A stretch of DNA of 64,000 nt from Actinomadura flavalba DSM 45200 (GCF_000374305.1 NZ_KB894100.1:1-64000), one strand, 5' to 3'; shown: positions 11,901 to 18,658, counted from the first letter of the stretch. Made by a program: numbers and translations. The notes: generated by a model not told the origin, from the letters alone.

Positions 11901-12910
11901 ACGGACGGCAGCGTGAAGAAGGACTCCTCGCTCCCCGGCCAGCTCCGGGCGATGTGGTGGTCCTCCACCGCCGCGTGCGCCTTGGCGTCCCGCATGCCCC
12001 GGCCCACGGCGCCCACCAGCTCCGCGAGCGTGCGGCGCGGATCGAGCGGGACCACCACCGGCAGCACCCGCGACAGCGCGCTGGGCGTCCGCAGCGAGGC
12101 GGGGGTGTCCCGCATCATGAACGGCACCCGCAGCGCGACGTCGTCCCGCCGCTCGGCGAGCGCGGTGTAGAGGCCCCACAGGGCGATCAGCGCGTCGGTC
12201 CAGTTCGTGCGGACGCCCCGCGCGAACGTCCGCACCCGGTCGAACGCGTCCTCGGCCAGCGCGAGCCGGACGGGACGGTAGGAGAACGCGAAGAGATCCG
12301 CGACGCCCGAAGACCGCTCCGGCGCGACGTCCACGTCCAGGACCCGGCGCCAGTACTCCACCGCGCCGGGCTCGGAGTCGTGCGACGGCGGCAGGGCGTC
12401 GACCAGCCGGCCGAACCACGCCTCGGGGACGGGTTCGGCGCGGACGGCCGCCGAGTAGATCTCCGCCACGCGGCGGATGAACATCGTGACGCTGTAGCCG
12501 TCGAGCAGGACGTTGTCCGCCGCGAAGAACCACGCCCACGTCCCGTCCGCGCGCCGCAGCAGCGACGAGACCGTGGACAGCTCCGCGGGCGCGGGCGGGG
12601 CGTCGAACGAGCCGCGCACCAGGGCGCGGATCTCCGCGTCGCCGCGCGGCTCGTCGACCACGGTCGTGCCGAGGCGCCGCGCGGCGTCGACGCGCTGGAA
12701 CGGGGTGCCCTGGTCCTCGTGGAACCGGACGCGCAGCGCGTCGGTCTCCGCGAAGGCGCGGTCGACGGCGGCCGCGAAGGCGGCCGTGTCCACCGGGCCC
12801 GGCAGCCAGGTGATCTCGGCCGCGCGGAACGCCGGTGCGGCGAACAACCTCTGCGCGGCCCAGATGCCACGTTGGCTGGCGGACAGGGCCACCCGCTCGT
12901 CAGCGTCCAC
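5903..12910 (-). CDS. NRPS, C-A-T-C-A-T plus degenerate C-terminal domain; predicted beta-alanine loading
   Basis: Two-module NRPS of 2,335 aa with a GTG start. Domains by residue: C1 about 1-430, A1 440-906, T1 (GGHSLL near 938), C2 988-1430 (HHSAVDEW), A2 1440-1903, T2 (GGDSIL near 1943), then a 350-residue tail. Both A domains have FVDAVTELL where FDxSVxE is usual, so Asp235 is Val. The hand-read code is V-D-T-L-V-S-F-G-D-K, similar to the known beta-alanine code (VDxVISxxDK), and panD lies two genes upstream. Oddities: C1 has DNVLLDG in place of HHxxxDG, losing the catalytic His. The tail resembles a worn epimerization/condensation domain (HAGAADRAS instead of HHxxxDxxS). T2 carries the GGDSI form typical of carriers that precede epimerization domains. 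Inferred product: two successive beta-Ala residues of a siderophore. The gap to the next gene is 34 bp. Confidence 0.92.
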   Translation of the reverse strand: MDADERVALSASQRGIWAAQRLFAAPAFRAAEITWLPGPVDTAAFAAAVDRAFAETDALRVRFHEDQGTPFQRVDAARRLGTTVVDEPRGDAEIRALVRGSFDAPPAPAELSTVSSLLRRADGTWAWFFAADNVLLDGYSVTMFIRRVAEIYSAAVRAEPVPEAWFGRLVDALPPSHDSEPGAVEYWRRVLDVDVAPERSSGVADLFAFSYRPVRLALAEDAFDRVRTFARGVRTNWTDALIALWGLYTALAERRDDVALRVPFMMRDTPASLRTPSALSRVLPVVVPLDPRRTLAELVGAVGRGMRDAKAHAAVEDHHIARSWPGSEESFFTLPSVNVKLFEFVARFDRLVCPVETVNPGQIGRLDLSVYRDPEAGLRLELAGHESVIPVADVERHASAFVAFLNRALGAGADTTLHDLADAALPVRSVPAGAGRTPDVAGTSVDGLFRRQVAARPDATAVLADDGTAWSYAELDARVRAFAGALPDVRGGRVALVLPRSVHRVVAVLGVLRAGAVCVPVDPAYPAERIRQIVEDSGAAVVVTGPDEFRVTGRTAPPSGDAAFVIFTSGTTGRPKGVVLSHRAMTNRLAWGAEPLGPGDRALAKSGVGFVDAVTELLTPLVAGAAVVVADDDADPAALAAMVERHQVTHLLTVPSLADVLARIPDADKALASLRQWVCSGEILAPATLDAIRQAAPDAQVRNFYGSTEVTGDATADTDGTTIGGPVPGVLVRVLDTWLRPVPTGVVGELYVGGTQLAEGYAGQAALTADRFVADPFSDTGERLYRTGDLVRWNGNGTLDFLGRTDDQVKIRGYRIELEEVRNVLERHPAVTGAAVVALDHPAGGHYLAAYVTGTTDDLRAHAAGFLPDYMVPTTFTALDAFPLTPNGKLDRRALPVPALGDAGGRAPESATERELAELFRDVLHLDRDPSVDDDFFRLGGHSLLATRLIARLGSGLSLRDLFDAPTIAGLAPLVEAGRTVRPGDVRVGEIARPDALPLSHGQQALWVVDRLGGPGSRYVVPLVLRISGNLAEAALRAAVRDVVSRHESLRTLLLERDGDLRQVVVPAEDAAARLPVTVEDFSEARLTQIVQAGFALGSELPIRAALLRVSDSERVLALAVHHSAVDEWSFPALLGDLSSAYRARLDGDPPEWAPLPVQYADYALWQRAVLDGTELDRLLGYWRRALADAPPESSITPDRTPLAAPSHIGADIEFEVDPVRVAALRELARTRGVTMFMVVQAAAALAVSALGGGRDVVVGSPVGGRTEDGLEDLVGYFVNTLPFRHRLRPADRLTDVLARTRDLVLDGLAHQAAPFEQIAAAVGGERATGRNPVFQVLLTYRHLADRSVLEPEFPGVRARLERASLGAVKTDLDLYLTETPDALTGFLSYAVDLFDAATAERFLTVFHGVLTALASDPQTRVADLDLLPAPSPAVSPAVSSEASVDGLLRERCAKTPDATAVIGDGFALSFGELDVRVRAFAGALPDVRGGRVALVLPRSVDRVVAVLGVLRAGAVCVPVDPAYPAERVRQILEDSGAGVVVTGPDEFRVTGRTAPPSGDAAFVIFTSGTTGRPKGVVLSHRAMANRLVWGAELLGFGPGDRALVKSSVAFVDAVTELLTPLVAGAAVVAADDDAATDPAALAEAVERHRVTHLLTVPSLADVLARIPDADKALASLRQWVCSGEILAPATLDAIRQAAPDAQVRNFYGSTEVTGDATADTDGTTIGTPVPGVLVRVLDTWLRPVPTGVVGELYVGGTQLAEGYAGQAALTADRFVADPFSDTGERLYRTGDLARWTTHGTLDFLGRTDDQIKIRGYRIELEDVRNALEQHPNVTGAAVLALDHPAGGHYLAAYVTGTTDDLRAHTAALLPDYMVPATFTALDTFPLTPNGKLDRKALPAPELTTTDGRPPETTTEHALADIFRDVLHLDRDPSVNDDFFRLGGDSILAARLVSAALARELTLTLQDVFEHRTVGGLAAALPAAEPARAAQEPVPAPASAALDRLRESGADPNAWVYTETFDVPGHPPLRAAYAAVVAGTDALRLSVQCVNRRLWLGHVLPVASAAPAVTELEPAGAADPAALRAAATELVDITAGKPSALAFVRTPTHTVAVLAVHAGAADRASIHRLTVALRSGGTAERTGTGLAPALEAVEQAGAAADTARLDDWAALLNRRTDVAPDVFEPGRAETFALTGPGTEDTVRNALRRALTVNTTGGLIDAEVALAETAPPGPFTATVPVPVDGEDRTVTAEFPLLRHHSKAGRRALKRAPTPHVLVTRVHGPAPDRPEGPETLYRAVIRYHLAPDATTITMLGFAAPVSAAVRDALTGTAGTSR
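7200..8500. repeat. beta-Ala A-domain repeat, copy 2
   Basis: Near-identical to about 10205-11500. Matching anchors sit 3,010 bp apart at one end (7621 and 10631) and 2,997 bp apart at the other (8331 and 11328), so small indels have accumulated. It encodes the second adenylation domain of the two-module NRPS. Confidence 0.8.
10205..11500. repeat. beta-Ala A-domain repeat, copy 1
   Basis: Encodes the first adenylation domain of the same NRPS and pairs with the copy about 3.0 kb to its left. The A4-A5 segment with the specificity residues is conserved in both copies. The flanking condensation domains are not alike: C1 is degenerate and C2 is intact. Confidence 0.8.
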
Positions 12911-12927
12911 CGGGAATGTTCGTCCTC

Positions 12928-14559
12928 TCAGTTCTGCGGGGCCCGTTGCAGGCGCTTGCTCACCTTGCCGACCGCCGTCTGCGGGAACTCCGCGACGACG
13001 TCCAGCGCGTCCGGCAGCTTGTACGAGGCCAGGCCCCGGTCGCGCAGGAACCTGCGGATCGCCGGGAGTTTGAGCGTGGCCGGGTCGGCGTCCGCGCGCG
13101 GGACCACGAACGCCTTGACGCGCTCGCCCAGCACCGCGTCGGGGATGCCGATGACGGACACGTCGTGCACGTCCGCGTGCCCGAGGATGAGGTTCTCCAC
13201 CTCTTCGGGCGCGATCTTCTCCCCGCCCCGGTTGATCTGGTCCTTCGACCGGCCCACCACGGCCAGGAAACCGTTCTCGTCACGTTCGACGATGTCGCCC
13301 GTGCGGTAGAAGCCGTCGGGGGTGAAGCTCCGGGCGTTCTCCTCCGGATTGCGGAAGTAGCCGCGGATGGTGGACGGGCCGCGCGTCAGCAGGTGCCCCG
13401 GCACGCCGGGCGGCACGGGTTCGCCCTCGTCGTCCAGGATGAGCAGTTCGTCGCCGGGGGAGATGGGGCGGCCCTGGCACCGGACGCTCGTCTCCGCGTC
13501 GACGTCGAACGGGTTGTAGTTGACGAGCCCCTCGGCCATGCCGAAGCCCTGTTGCAGGACGACGTCCAGCTCGGGCCGCACGCGCCGCGCCGCCTCGACG
13601 CTGAGGCGCGCCCCGCCGACGTGCAGGCTCTCCAGGCTCGACAGGTCGTGGCGGTCCCGCAGCGAGGAGTTCAGCCAGGCCAGCAGGAGCGGCGGGACGA
13701 TCGACGACTGGGTGACCCGGTGCCGCTGGATGAGCGGGAACACCGTGTCGGGACTGCCGTCCTGCGCGAGCACCACGGTTCCGCCGACGCTCAGCACGCT
13801 CAGGAAGCCCGGGGACCGGACCGACATGCTGTGGCAGAGCGGCACCGCCGTCAGTTGGACGGACGCCTCGGTGATGCCGCAGAGCGGGATGCTCCGCCGC
13901 ACCGAGTGCAGGTAGGTCTCGTGCGTGTGCGGGATCAGCTTGGGCCGTCCCGTCGTGCCGCCCGACAGTTGCAGCAGGGCGACGTCGGCCGGCAGGGACC
14001 GCCGTTCGTGGGGGAGCGGGTCATGCGCCAGCAGCCGGTCGAGGTCGGCGCCGCCGCCGTCGGCGTCGAGCACCACGGTGTGCTCCAGGCTCGGCCACGC
14101 CGCCTTCAGCTCCGCCGCCAGCGCGGCCAGGTCGGCGCCGTCGTGCTTGGCGACGGTGACGTAGAGGCGGGCGCCGGTCACCTCGACGAAGTGCTCGATC
14201 TCCGTCCGCCGGTGCGCCGCCGGGGCGAAGACGGGGATCGCGCCGATCTCCCAGCACGCGTAGACGAACACGATGAACTCGGGGATGTTCGGCAGGTGTA
14301 CCACCGCCCGGTCGCCGCGGCCGACGCCGAGACGGCGCAGGCCCGCGGCGACCCGGAGGACCCGGTCGCCGAGCTGCCCGTAGGTGAGTTCGGCCTCGCC
14401 CGCGACGAGCGCCGTCTTCCCGGGAATCCGGGCGACGGTGGCGAACAGCGGCTCCGGGAGCGTCTGATCGGTCCAGTACCCGGCGTCGCGGTAGCGGGCG
14501 GCGGTCTCGGCCGGATACGGCACGAAACCGTCGAGGTCGAGCGGTTCGAGGACCGGCAT
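12928..14559 (-). CDS. Aryl-acid AMP ligase (DhbE/YbtE-type stand-alone adenylation enzyme)
   Basis: 543 aa. It should activate an aromatic acid (salicylate or 2,3-dihydroxybenzoate class) as the AMP ester and pass it to an aryl carrier protein. Seen: N-terminal GFVPYPAETAARYRDAGYW, P-loop-like LSGGTTGRPKLIPHTH, QQGFGMAEGLVNY and GRSKDQINRGGEKI, all hallmarks of DhbE/EntE. Family members have a His-Asn pair in the pocket at position 235; here it reads CHSMSVRSPG, Ser for Asn, so the acid may not be plain 2,3-dihydroxybenzoate. ATG at 14559 overlaps the panD stop (TGATG); a TTG one codon earlier is less likely. The gene lies in the iron-box operon. No aryl carrier protein and no salicylate or DHB synthase is visible in this operon. 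Confidence 0.9.
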   Translation of the reverse strand: MPVLEPLDLDGFVPYPAETAARYRDAGYWTDQTLPEPLFATVARIPGKTALVAGEAELTYGQLGDRVLRVAAGLRRLGVGRGDRAVVHLPNIPEFIVFVYACWEIGAIPVFAPAAHRRTEIEHFVEVTGARLYVTVAKHDGADLAALAAELKAAWPSLEHTVVLDADGGGADLDRLLAHDPLPHERRSLPADVALLQLSGGTTGRPKLIPHTHETYLHSVRRSIPLCGITEASVQLTAVPLCHSMSVRSPGFLSVLSVGGTVVLAQDGSPDTVFPLIQRHRVTQSSIVPPLLLAWLNSSLRDRHDLSSLESLHVGGARLSVEAARRVRPELDVVLQQGFGMAEGLVNYNPFDVDAETSVRCQGRPISPGDELLILDDEGEPVPPGVPGHLLTRGPSTIRGYFRNPEENARSFTPDGFYRTGDIVERDENGFLAVVGRSKDQINRGGEKIAPEEVENLILGHADVHDVSVIGIPDAVLGERVKAFVVPRADADPATLKLPAIRRFLRDRGLASYKLPDALDVVAEFPQTAVGKVSKRLQRAPQN

Positions 14560-14972
14560 CAAAGCTGCCTGGACGAGATCTGGTCGACCGCGCCCGGCAC
14601 CGGCTCGGCCGGGTCGTTGCCCAGCGCGACGATCCGGTTGTCGCCGTCGACGTGCACGACGCGCGGCTCGTGCGTGATCAGGTCGGCCTCCTCGGCGATC
14701 ACGTAGGACATGATGATCACCAGGTCGCCGGGGTTCACCAGGTGCGCCGCGGCGCCGTTGATGCAGATCTGCCCCCCGCCCGCCTGCCCGGTGATCACGT
14801 AGGTCTCGATGCGGGCGCCGTTGGTGATGTCGACGACCTGGACCTTCTCGCCTTCGACGACGCCCGCGGCCCGGAGCAGGTCTTCGTCGATCGTGATCGA
14901 ACCGACGTAGTGCAGGTCGGCCTGGGTGACGGTGGCACGGTGGATCTTTCCGCCGAGGACGGTGCGGAACAT
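14559..14972 (-). CDS. panD: Aspartate 1-decarboxylase proenzyme
   Basis: 137 aa, the usual PanD length. Pyruvoyl-dependent enzyme that turns L-aspartate into beta-alanine. The self-cleavage Gly-Ser pair is present in [13 protein letters not shown] near residue 25, and NGARIETY and GDLVIIMSY fit the family. It starts at an ATG behind AGGAG. It is embedded between mbtH and the aryl-AMP ligase, so it probably serves as a dedicated beta-alanine source for the two NRPS modules with a beta-Ala-like code rather than for pantothenate. No panB or panC is nearby. Confidence 0.96.
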   Translation of the reverse strand: MFRTVLGGKIHRATVTQADLHYVGSITIDEDLLRAAGVVEGEKVQVVDITNGARIETYVITGQAGGGQICINGAAAHLVNPGDLVIIMSYVIAEEADLITHEPRVVHVDGDNRIVALGNDPAEPVPGAVDQISSRQL

Positions 14973-14994
14973 GGGGTTCTCCTGGTGTGGGGGG

Positions 14995-15255
14995 TCAGTT
15001 GCCGGCGGGGGCCGCGTGCTGCGGCGCACCCTCCTGCTCGGCGATGAAGTCGCGCAGGGACTTGGGGCGCAGGTCGGTCCAGGTCCGGTCGATCCAGTCG
15101 AGGACGTCCTGGCGGGGCGCTCCCTCGGGGCCGCCGAAGGCGATCGTCCAGCCACCGGGCACCGGCTTGAAGGTCGGCCAGAGGGAGTACTGCTCCTCCT
15201 GGTTGACGAGGGCGTAGAAGGTGCCGCTGTCGTCGTCGAAGGGGTTCCGGGACAT
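14995..15255 (-). CDS. MbtH-like protein
   Basis: 86 aa. Small chaperone/partner of NRPS adenylation domains. It starts [18 protein letters not shown] and carries the family core with [12 protein letters not shown] and the C-terminal [12 protein letters not shown] (conserved Trp residues). Good GGAGG ribosome site; 22 bp ahead of panD. First gene of the siderophore operon, directly downstream of the iron box. Confidence 0.97.
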   Translation of the reverse strand: MSRNPFDDDSGTFYALVNQEEQYSLWPTFKPVPGGWTIAFGGPEGAPRQDVLDWIDRTWTDLRPKSLRDFIAEQEGAPQHAAPAGN

Positions 15256-15339
15256 GGTTCCTCCCTGTGTACTTGTGCGGGGGGTTCGGTGGCAGCGAGG
15301 AAGACGGTCACAGGACCGGGGCGCCTTGGCTTCCCATAG

Positions 15340-15358
15340 TTAGGTAAGCCTTGCCTAT
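15340..15358. promoter_or_regulatory. Iron box (IdeR/DmdR-type operator)
   Basis: TTAGGTAAGCCTTGCCTAT, an imperfect 19-bp palindrome close to the actinobacterial consensus TTAGGTTAGGCTAACCTAA. It lies about 85 bp upstream of the mbtH start and points to iron-dependent repression of the whole left operon. Its spacing is suited to a promoter reading leftward. Confidence 0.8.
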
Positions 15359-15360
15359 CT

Positions 15361-15836
15361 TGGGATGCCGGTGTCGCACCGTCAAGCCCCGACTTTTCCT
15401 GTGTCGCAGGGGTTACGATCGCGTCAAATGTGGCGCCGAGCTGGCCTTGTACCGCCGTCCGCGCGGACCGTCCGGCCGGGGTGAGACGGAGATCACCGGC
15501 CCTGTGGTGATCTTTTCGGGCCGCTGTGGTTCGGAATGCGTGAACCTCTGCCGCGCCCCGGCGTCCGGCCTTCCGGGATCGGGCGGTGGCCGGGCGCGGT
15601 GGCGCGACGGGCGGCCTCGCTTTGTGGACCGGCGGGCGTCCGCCGGTCGCCGTCGCTCCGCTCTGGGTGCCGGTCCTCGTCGTGCCGACTGGGCCAAGAA
15701 AGACGCGGACAACTGCGAAGACGGAGTTCGCCGGGCGTGGGGGCGGCAGAATTTAGTGCTGTTCGGTAACGCCTATGATGCCTTCGGCGTAGACTCATTC
15801 GGAAGAAGTCGAATGCACCGCTGAGGGAGTCCCCGC
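15361..15836. other. Intergenic region upstream of lsr2
   Basis: About 475 bp between the iron box and lsr2. Open frames on both strands are Arg/Pro/Gly-rich and look like high-GC noise. The last 110 bp (AT-richer, around 15730-15836) probably carry the lsr2 promoter and a GAGGGAG-like ribosome site. Nothing else recognised. Confidence 0.5.
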
Positions 15837-16166
15837 ATGGCACAGAGGGTTGAGGTTCTGCTCGTCGACGACATCGACGGCGGGAAGGCGGACGAGACGG
15901 TCACCTTCTCGCTGGACGGCGTAGCGTACGAAATCGACCTCAATACGAAGAATGCGGCGCAGTTGCGTGCCGACCTGGAGTCGTTCGTCCAGGCCGCCCG
16001 CCGCGCGCGGCCCAGGCCGGGGAGGGGCGCCCGTCTCGCCCGGACCCAGGACACCCGTGAGCGGTCGGCCGAGATCCGCGAGTGGGCGAAGGCGCAGGGC
16101 ATCAGCGTCAACGACCGCGGCCGCATCCCCAGTACCGTCCTTGAGCAGTACGAGTCCGCCCACTAG
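15837..16166 (+). CDS. lsr2: Lsr2-family nucleoid-associated protein, copy 1
   Basis: 109 aa, typical Lsr2 size. H-NS-like xenogeneic silencer that binds AT-rich DNA. The N-terminal dimerization domain starts MAQRVEVLLVDDIDGG with DETVTFSLDGVAYEIDL. The C-terminal DNA-binding domain has IREWAKAQGISVNDRGRIP; the usual AT-hook-like core is RGR, present here as DRGRIP. A second, very similar gene lies 36 kb downstream, so the two copies bracket the zinc-related part of the window. Confidence 0.95.
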   Translation: MAQRVEVLLVDDIDGGKADETVTFSLDGVAYEIDLNTKNAAQLRADLESFVQAARRARPRPGRGARLARTQDTRERSAEIREWAKAQGISVNDRGRIPSTVLEQYESAH

Positions 16167-16185
16167 AACGGCGGCGGAGGCGAAC

Positions 16186-16230
16186 CGGCCCCGCCTTGTC
16201 GCGAGTTCGGAATGCGACGAGGCGGGGCCG
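16186..16230 (+). terminator. Strong hairpin after lsr2
   Basis: CGGCCCCGCCTTGTCGC pairs with GCGACGAGGCGGGGCCG across a short loop, starting 20 bp after the lsr2 stop. GC-rich stem without a clear U tract, as usual in actinomycetes. Confidence 0.75.
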
Positions 16231-16870
16231 CCGCCCCCACCATGTCACCCGCATTTCCCAGCGCCGCGTTCACCGAGTAAGCGGCCCGCCCATCCGGCCG
16301 CCGCCTCCGCCGGCGGCACGACCGAAGGCGCCCGGCGAACACTTCCGGCGCCTCGCCCCCTCGAAGACTTTCTTGTCCCGCCCACCGACGAGCCCGAAAT
16401 GCGGCCCCCGCCCAGACGGCACCGACCCGATGAGGGAATGGCCCACGCACGCGGCGGACCGAGGCAAAAACACCGGCCTCCGCCGCACCAACGACACCTG
16501 ACCCGCGCCCCCGCGCGGGCGTGGCTCGTGCGCGGCCGGGTCGACCAGCGGGGCGTCGATAGCGCGCCCCCGTGTGGGGGTGTGGCTTGCGCGCTCGGCC
16601 GGGTCGATCACTGGGGCGTCGCTAGCGCGTCGCCGTGCGGGGCATGGCTCGCGCGGTCGGGTCGGCCACCGGGGCGTCGATAGCGCGTCGCCGTGCGGGC
16701 GTGGATTGCGCGCTCGGTGACTTGTCGGGCTCGTCGCCGTCGTTCGTGTCCCGTGTGGGTGTGGGGCTGAGCACCGGGGTTGCCGAGGTAGCGGTGCGGC
16801 TGGCCCGCGTGCTCGTGCGGGCGTAGATCACGCACATCCCGCCGTGCTTGCGCGCCCCGTGCCGTCCTCG
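16231..16870. other. Gene-free region with degenerate tandem repeats
   Basis: About 640 bp with no convincing gene. Between about 16508 and 16728 a unit of roughly 58-63 bp recurs, with starts of GGGGCGTCG(A/C)TAGCGCG at 16550, 16613 and 16671 and a partial unit before. Copies are imperfect. Role unknown; open frames here look spurious. Confidence 0.6.
16508..16728. repeat. Imperfect tandem repeat, about 60-bp unit, 3-4 copies
   Basis: Units share GGGGCGTCGATAGCGCG, then CCGTGCGGG-like and GCGCGCTCGG-like segments. Spacing is 63 and 58 bp, so it is an old or slipping array. Not a CRISPR array: there are no constant repeats separated by unique spacers. Confidence 0.65.
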
Positions 16871-16876
16871 TGGCTA

Positions 16877-16897
16877 TAATGATAACCGTTCCCATTA
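16877..16897. promoter_or_regulatory. Zur box upstream of rpmG operon
   Basis: TAATGATAACCGTTCCCATT followed by A, a near-palindrome with TAATG/CATTA ends, as in actinobacterial Zur operators. It lies 22 bp upstream of the rpmG start and would repress the zinc-free ribosomal protein operon when zinc is plentiful. Confidence 0.8.
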
Positions 16898-16918
16898 TGG
16901 ATGGAGTGAGGAGGGCGG

Positions 16919-17083
16919 ATGGCGCGTAACGAGTTGCGGCCGGTGATCAAGCTGCGGTCGACGGCGGGGACCGGGCACGTGTACGTGACGCGGAAGAACC
17001 GGCGCAACGATCCGGACCGGCTGACGTTGCGGAAGTACGACCCGGTCGTGCGCAGGCACGTCCTGTACCGAGAGGAGCGGTGA
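16919..17083 (+). CDS. rpmG: 50S ribosomal protein L33, zinc-free (C-) form
   Basis: 54 aa. Large-subunit protein L33. [19 protein letters not shown] and the [14 protein letters not shown] core are diagnostic. It contains no cysteine, so it cannot bind the zinc that standard L33 holds with two CxxC pairs. First gene of a four-gene operon with a GAGGAGGG ribosome site and a Zur box just upstream. Known role of such paralogs: replace zinc-binding L33 under zinc starvation. Confidence 0.95.
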   Translation: MARNELRPVIKLRSTAGTGHVYVTRKNRRNDPDRLTLRKYDPVVRRHVLYREER

Positions 17084-17319
17084 TGGCGCGGCGATGCCAG
17101 TTGACCGGGGCCGCGCCCGCGTTCGGCAGGCGGGTCTCGCACTCGCACCGGCGCACGTCGCGCCGGTTCGATCCCAACATCCAGACCAAGCGGTACTTCC
17201 TGCCCAGCGAGGGCCGGACCGTGCGGCTCACGCTGTCGGCACGGGCGATCAAGACGATCGACAAGATCGGGATCGAGGCGGCGGTGGCGCGCGTCCGTGC
17301 CCGTGGAGAGAAGGTCTGA
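17083..17319 (+). CDS. rpmB: 50S ribosomal protein L28, zinc-free form
   Basis: 78 aa, beginning [15 protein letters not shown], with [20 protein letters not shown] typical of L28. Only one Cys remains, against the CxxC pairs of zinc-binding L28. The ATG overlaps the rpmG stop (TGATG), indicating translational coupling. Part of the Zur-controlled C- ribosomal operon. Confidence 0.95.
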   Translation: MARRCQLTGAAPAFGRRVSHSHRRTSRRFDPNIQTKRYFLPSEGRTVRLTLSARAIKTIDKIGIEAAVARVRARGEKV

Positions 17320-17624
17320 TGGCCAAGAAGAGCAAGATCGCGGCGAACGAGCGACGCAAGGCGGTCGTCGCGCGGTACGCGCGGCGGCGCGCCGAGCTGA
17401 AGGCCGTCATCGCCGCGCCGGACACCGGCGCGGAGGCGCGCGAGGCGGCCGTCCGGGAGCTGCGGCGGCAGCCGCGGGACGCCAGCGCGACCCGGGTCCG
17501 CAACCGGGACGCCGTCGACGGGCGCGCTCGCGGGCATCTGCGGAAGTTCGGGCTCTCGCGCGTCCGGTTCCGGGAGATGGCGCACCGCGGCGAGCTGCCC
17601 GGCGTCACCAAGTCGAGCTGGTAG
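17319..17624 (+). CDS. rpsN: 30S ribosomal protein S14, zinc-free form
   Basis: 101 aa, the long cysteine-free S14 class (the zinc-binding class is about 61 aa with CxxC motifs). Seen: [40 protein letters not shown] and the C-terminal [15 protein letters not shown]. Start overlaps the rpmB stop. Third gene of the operon; expected to substitute in the small subunit during zinc limitation. Confidence 0.96.
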   Translation: MAKKSKIAANERRKAVVARYARRRAELKAVIAAPDTGAEAREAAVRELRRQPRDASATRVRNRDAVDGRARGHLRKFGLSRVRFREMAHRGELPGVTKSSW

Positions 17625-17633
17625 GAGGTTCCG

Positions 17634-17798
17634 GTGGCCGTTCCGAAACGGAAGATGTCGCGCAGCAACACGCGCAAGCGGCGTGCGCAGTGGAAGGCGT
17701 CCGCGCCCGGCCTCGTGCCCGTCGTGGTCGACGGCCGCGAGCGCCGGGTGCCGCGCCGCCTGGTCCGCGCGTACGAGCGGGGCCTGATCCGCGACTAG
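17634..17798 (+). CDS. rpmF: 50S ribosomal protein L32
   Basis: 54 aa starting at GTG behind [27 protein letters not shown] is the standard L32 N-terminus. The C-terminal half lacks the cysteines of zinc-binding L32, so it is probably the C- paralog. Last gene of the operon, followed closely by a hairpin. Confidence 0.93.
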   Translation: MAVPKRKMSRSNTRKRRAQWKASAPGLVPVVVDGRERRVPRRLVRAYERGLIRD

Positions 17799-17816
17799 CC
17801 CTCCCGGCCCGGCGTG

Positions 17817-17854
17817 CGGGCGGCCCGGCTTCGACGGCGAGGCCGGGCCGCCCG
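17817..17854 (+). terminator. Terminator of the C- ribosomal protein operon
   Basis: CGGGCGGCCCGGC pairs perfectly with GCCGGGCCGCCCG around a 12-base loop, 19 bp after the rpmF stop. Confidence 0.8.
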
Positions 17855-18015
17855 TCGGCCCCTGCGCGCGCGTTCACGCGGTGTGCGTCAGAATGGACGC
17901 GGCTCATCTCGAGGCGCGCGGGCCGGTGGGCGGGCGATTCCCCACGCCGGGAAGTCCCGCCGGGTCCGCGCTGTTCCAGAGAGGACAGGGCGACGGCGGA
18001 TCAGGAGGAGAGACG

Positions 18016-18417
18016 TTGAGCGGCACCCAGGTGAGGACCACCAAGCAGCGCCTGGCGGTGCAGCGGCTTCTCGCCGAGACGCCGGAGTTCCAGAGCGCCC
18101 AGACGCTGCACCACCGGCTGCGCACGCAGGGCTCGTCGGTCGGCCTGAGCACCATGTACCGGACGTTGCAGTCCCTGGCCGCCGCGGGCGAGATCGACAT
18201 GACGTACCTGCCGGGCGGCGAGGCCGTCTTCCGCAAGTGCCGCCCCGGCCATCACCACCACCTGGTCTGCCGCTCCTGCGGCACGACGGTCGAGGTCGAG
18301 GGCCCGGAGCTGGAGGACTGGGTCGCCCGCGTCGGCACCGGCCACGGCTTCACCGAGACCGAGCACACCGTCGAGATCTTCGGCAAGTGCGCGACCTGCT
18401 CGGCCAAGAAATTGTGA
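18016..18417 (+). CDS. zur: Zinc uptake regulator Zur (Fur family)
   Basis: 133 aa. Zn-dependent repressor. The winged-helix N-terminus has RTTKQRLAVQRLL and VGLSTMYRTLQSLAAAGEID. The dimer/metal domain has CRPGHHHHLVCRSC and a second CxxC near the C-terminus (CATCSAKK), the structural zinc site. TTG start at 18016 behind AGGAGG; an upstream in-frame start would add a poorly conserved extension. It stands alone after the C- ribosomal operon. Four Zur-like operators in this window are its likely targets. Confidence 0.9.
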   Translation: MSGTQVRTTKQRLAVQRLLAETPEFQSAQTLHHRLRTQGSSVGLSTMYRTLQSLAAAGEIDMTYLPGGEAVFRKCRPGHHHHLVCRSCGTTVEVEGPELEDWVARVGTGHGFTETEHTVEIFGKCATCSAKKL

Positions 18418-18492
18418 CCGACACGACCAAGCCCCACCCGCCTCGGCCCTGACACCAGAGACGGCGTGCCCGGCCTGCCCCCCGGAGAAGAC

Positions 18493-18512
18493 GGCGGGCC
18501 GCGCGGCCCGCC
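18493..18512. terminator. Perfect 20-bp palindrome after zur
   Basis: GGCGGGCCGCGCGGCCCGCC is fully self-complementary, 75 bp after the zur stop. Probably a terminator; it sits just before the AztD-like remnant. Confidence 0.5.
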
Positions 18513-18535
18513 GCCGCACGGTCGCGGACGACGTC

Positions 18536-18658
18536 GACGACACCGCCTACGTGACCGACCCGGCGGCCAAGAAGCTGCACGCCGTCGACATCGAGTCCGG
18601 CGAGGTGGAGACGACCGTGGACCTGCCGCAGGCGCCCAACGAGATCGCCGGCGTCTGA
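18536..18658 (+). pseudogene. C-terminal remnant of an AztD-like zinc-binding protein
   Basis: A 40-codon frame ending in a normal TGA reads DDTAYVTDPAAKKLHAVDIE and ends in NEIAGV. It resembles the end of AztD, the secreted beta-propeller zinc chaperone of AztABCD zinc importers (family recognised from memory). There is no start, signal peptide or propeller upstream, so the gene is truncated. Placement beside zur fits a decayed zinc-uptake gene. Confidence 0.6.

Noticed and set aside
15351-15824. Open frame between iron box and lsr2
   Set aside because: No ribosome site, Arg/Gly-rich noise, and it runs through the likely lsr2 promoter.
15952-16683. Long frame overlapping lsr2 and the repeat region
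   Set aside because: Different frame from the clear lsr2 gene and Pro/Arg low complexity; no homology-like segments.
16508-16728. CRISPR or integrative-element attachment repeats
   Set aside because: Degenerate tandem copies with no unique spacers, and no integrase or tRNA nearby.
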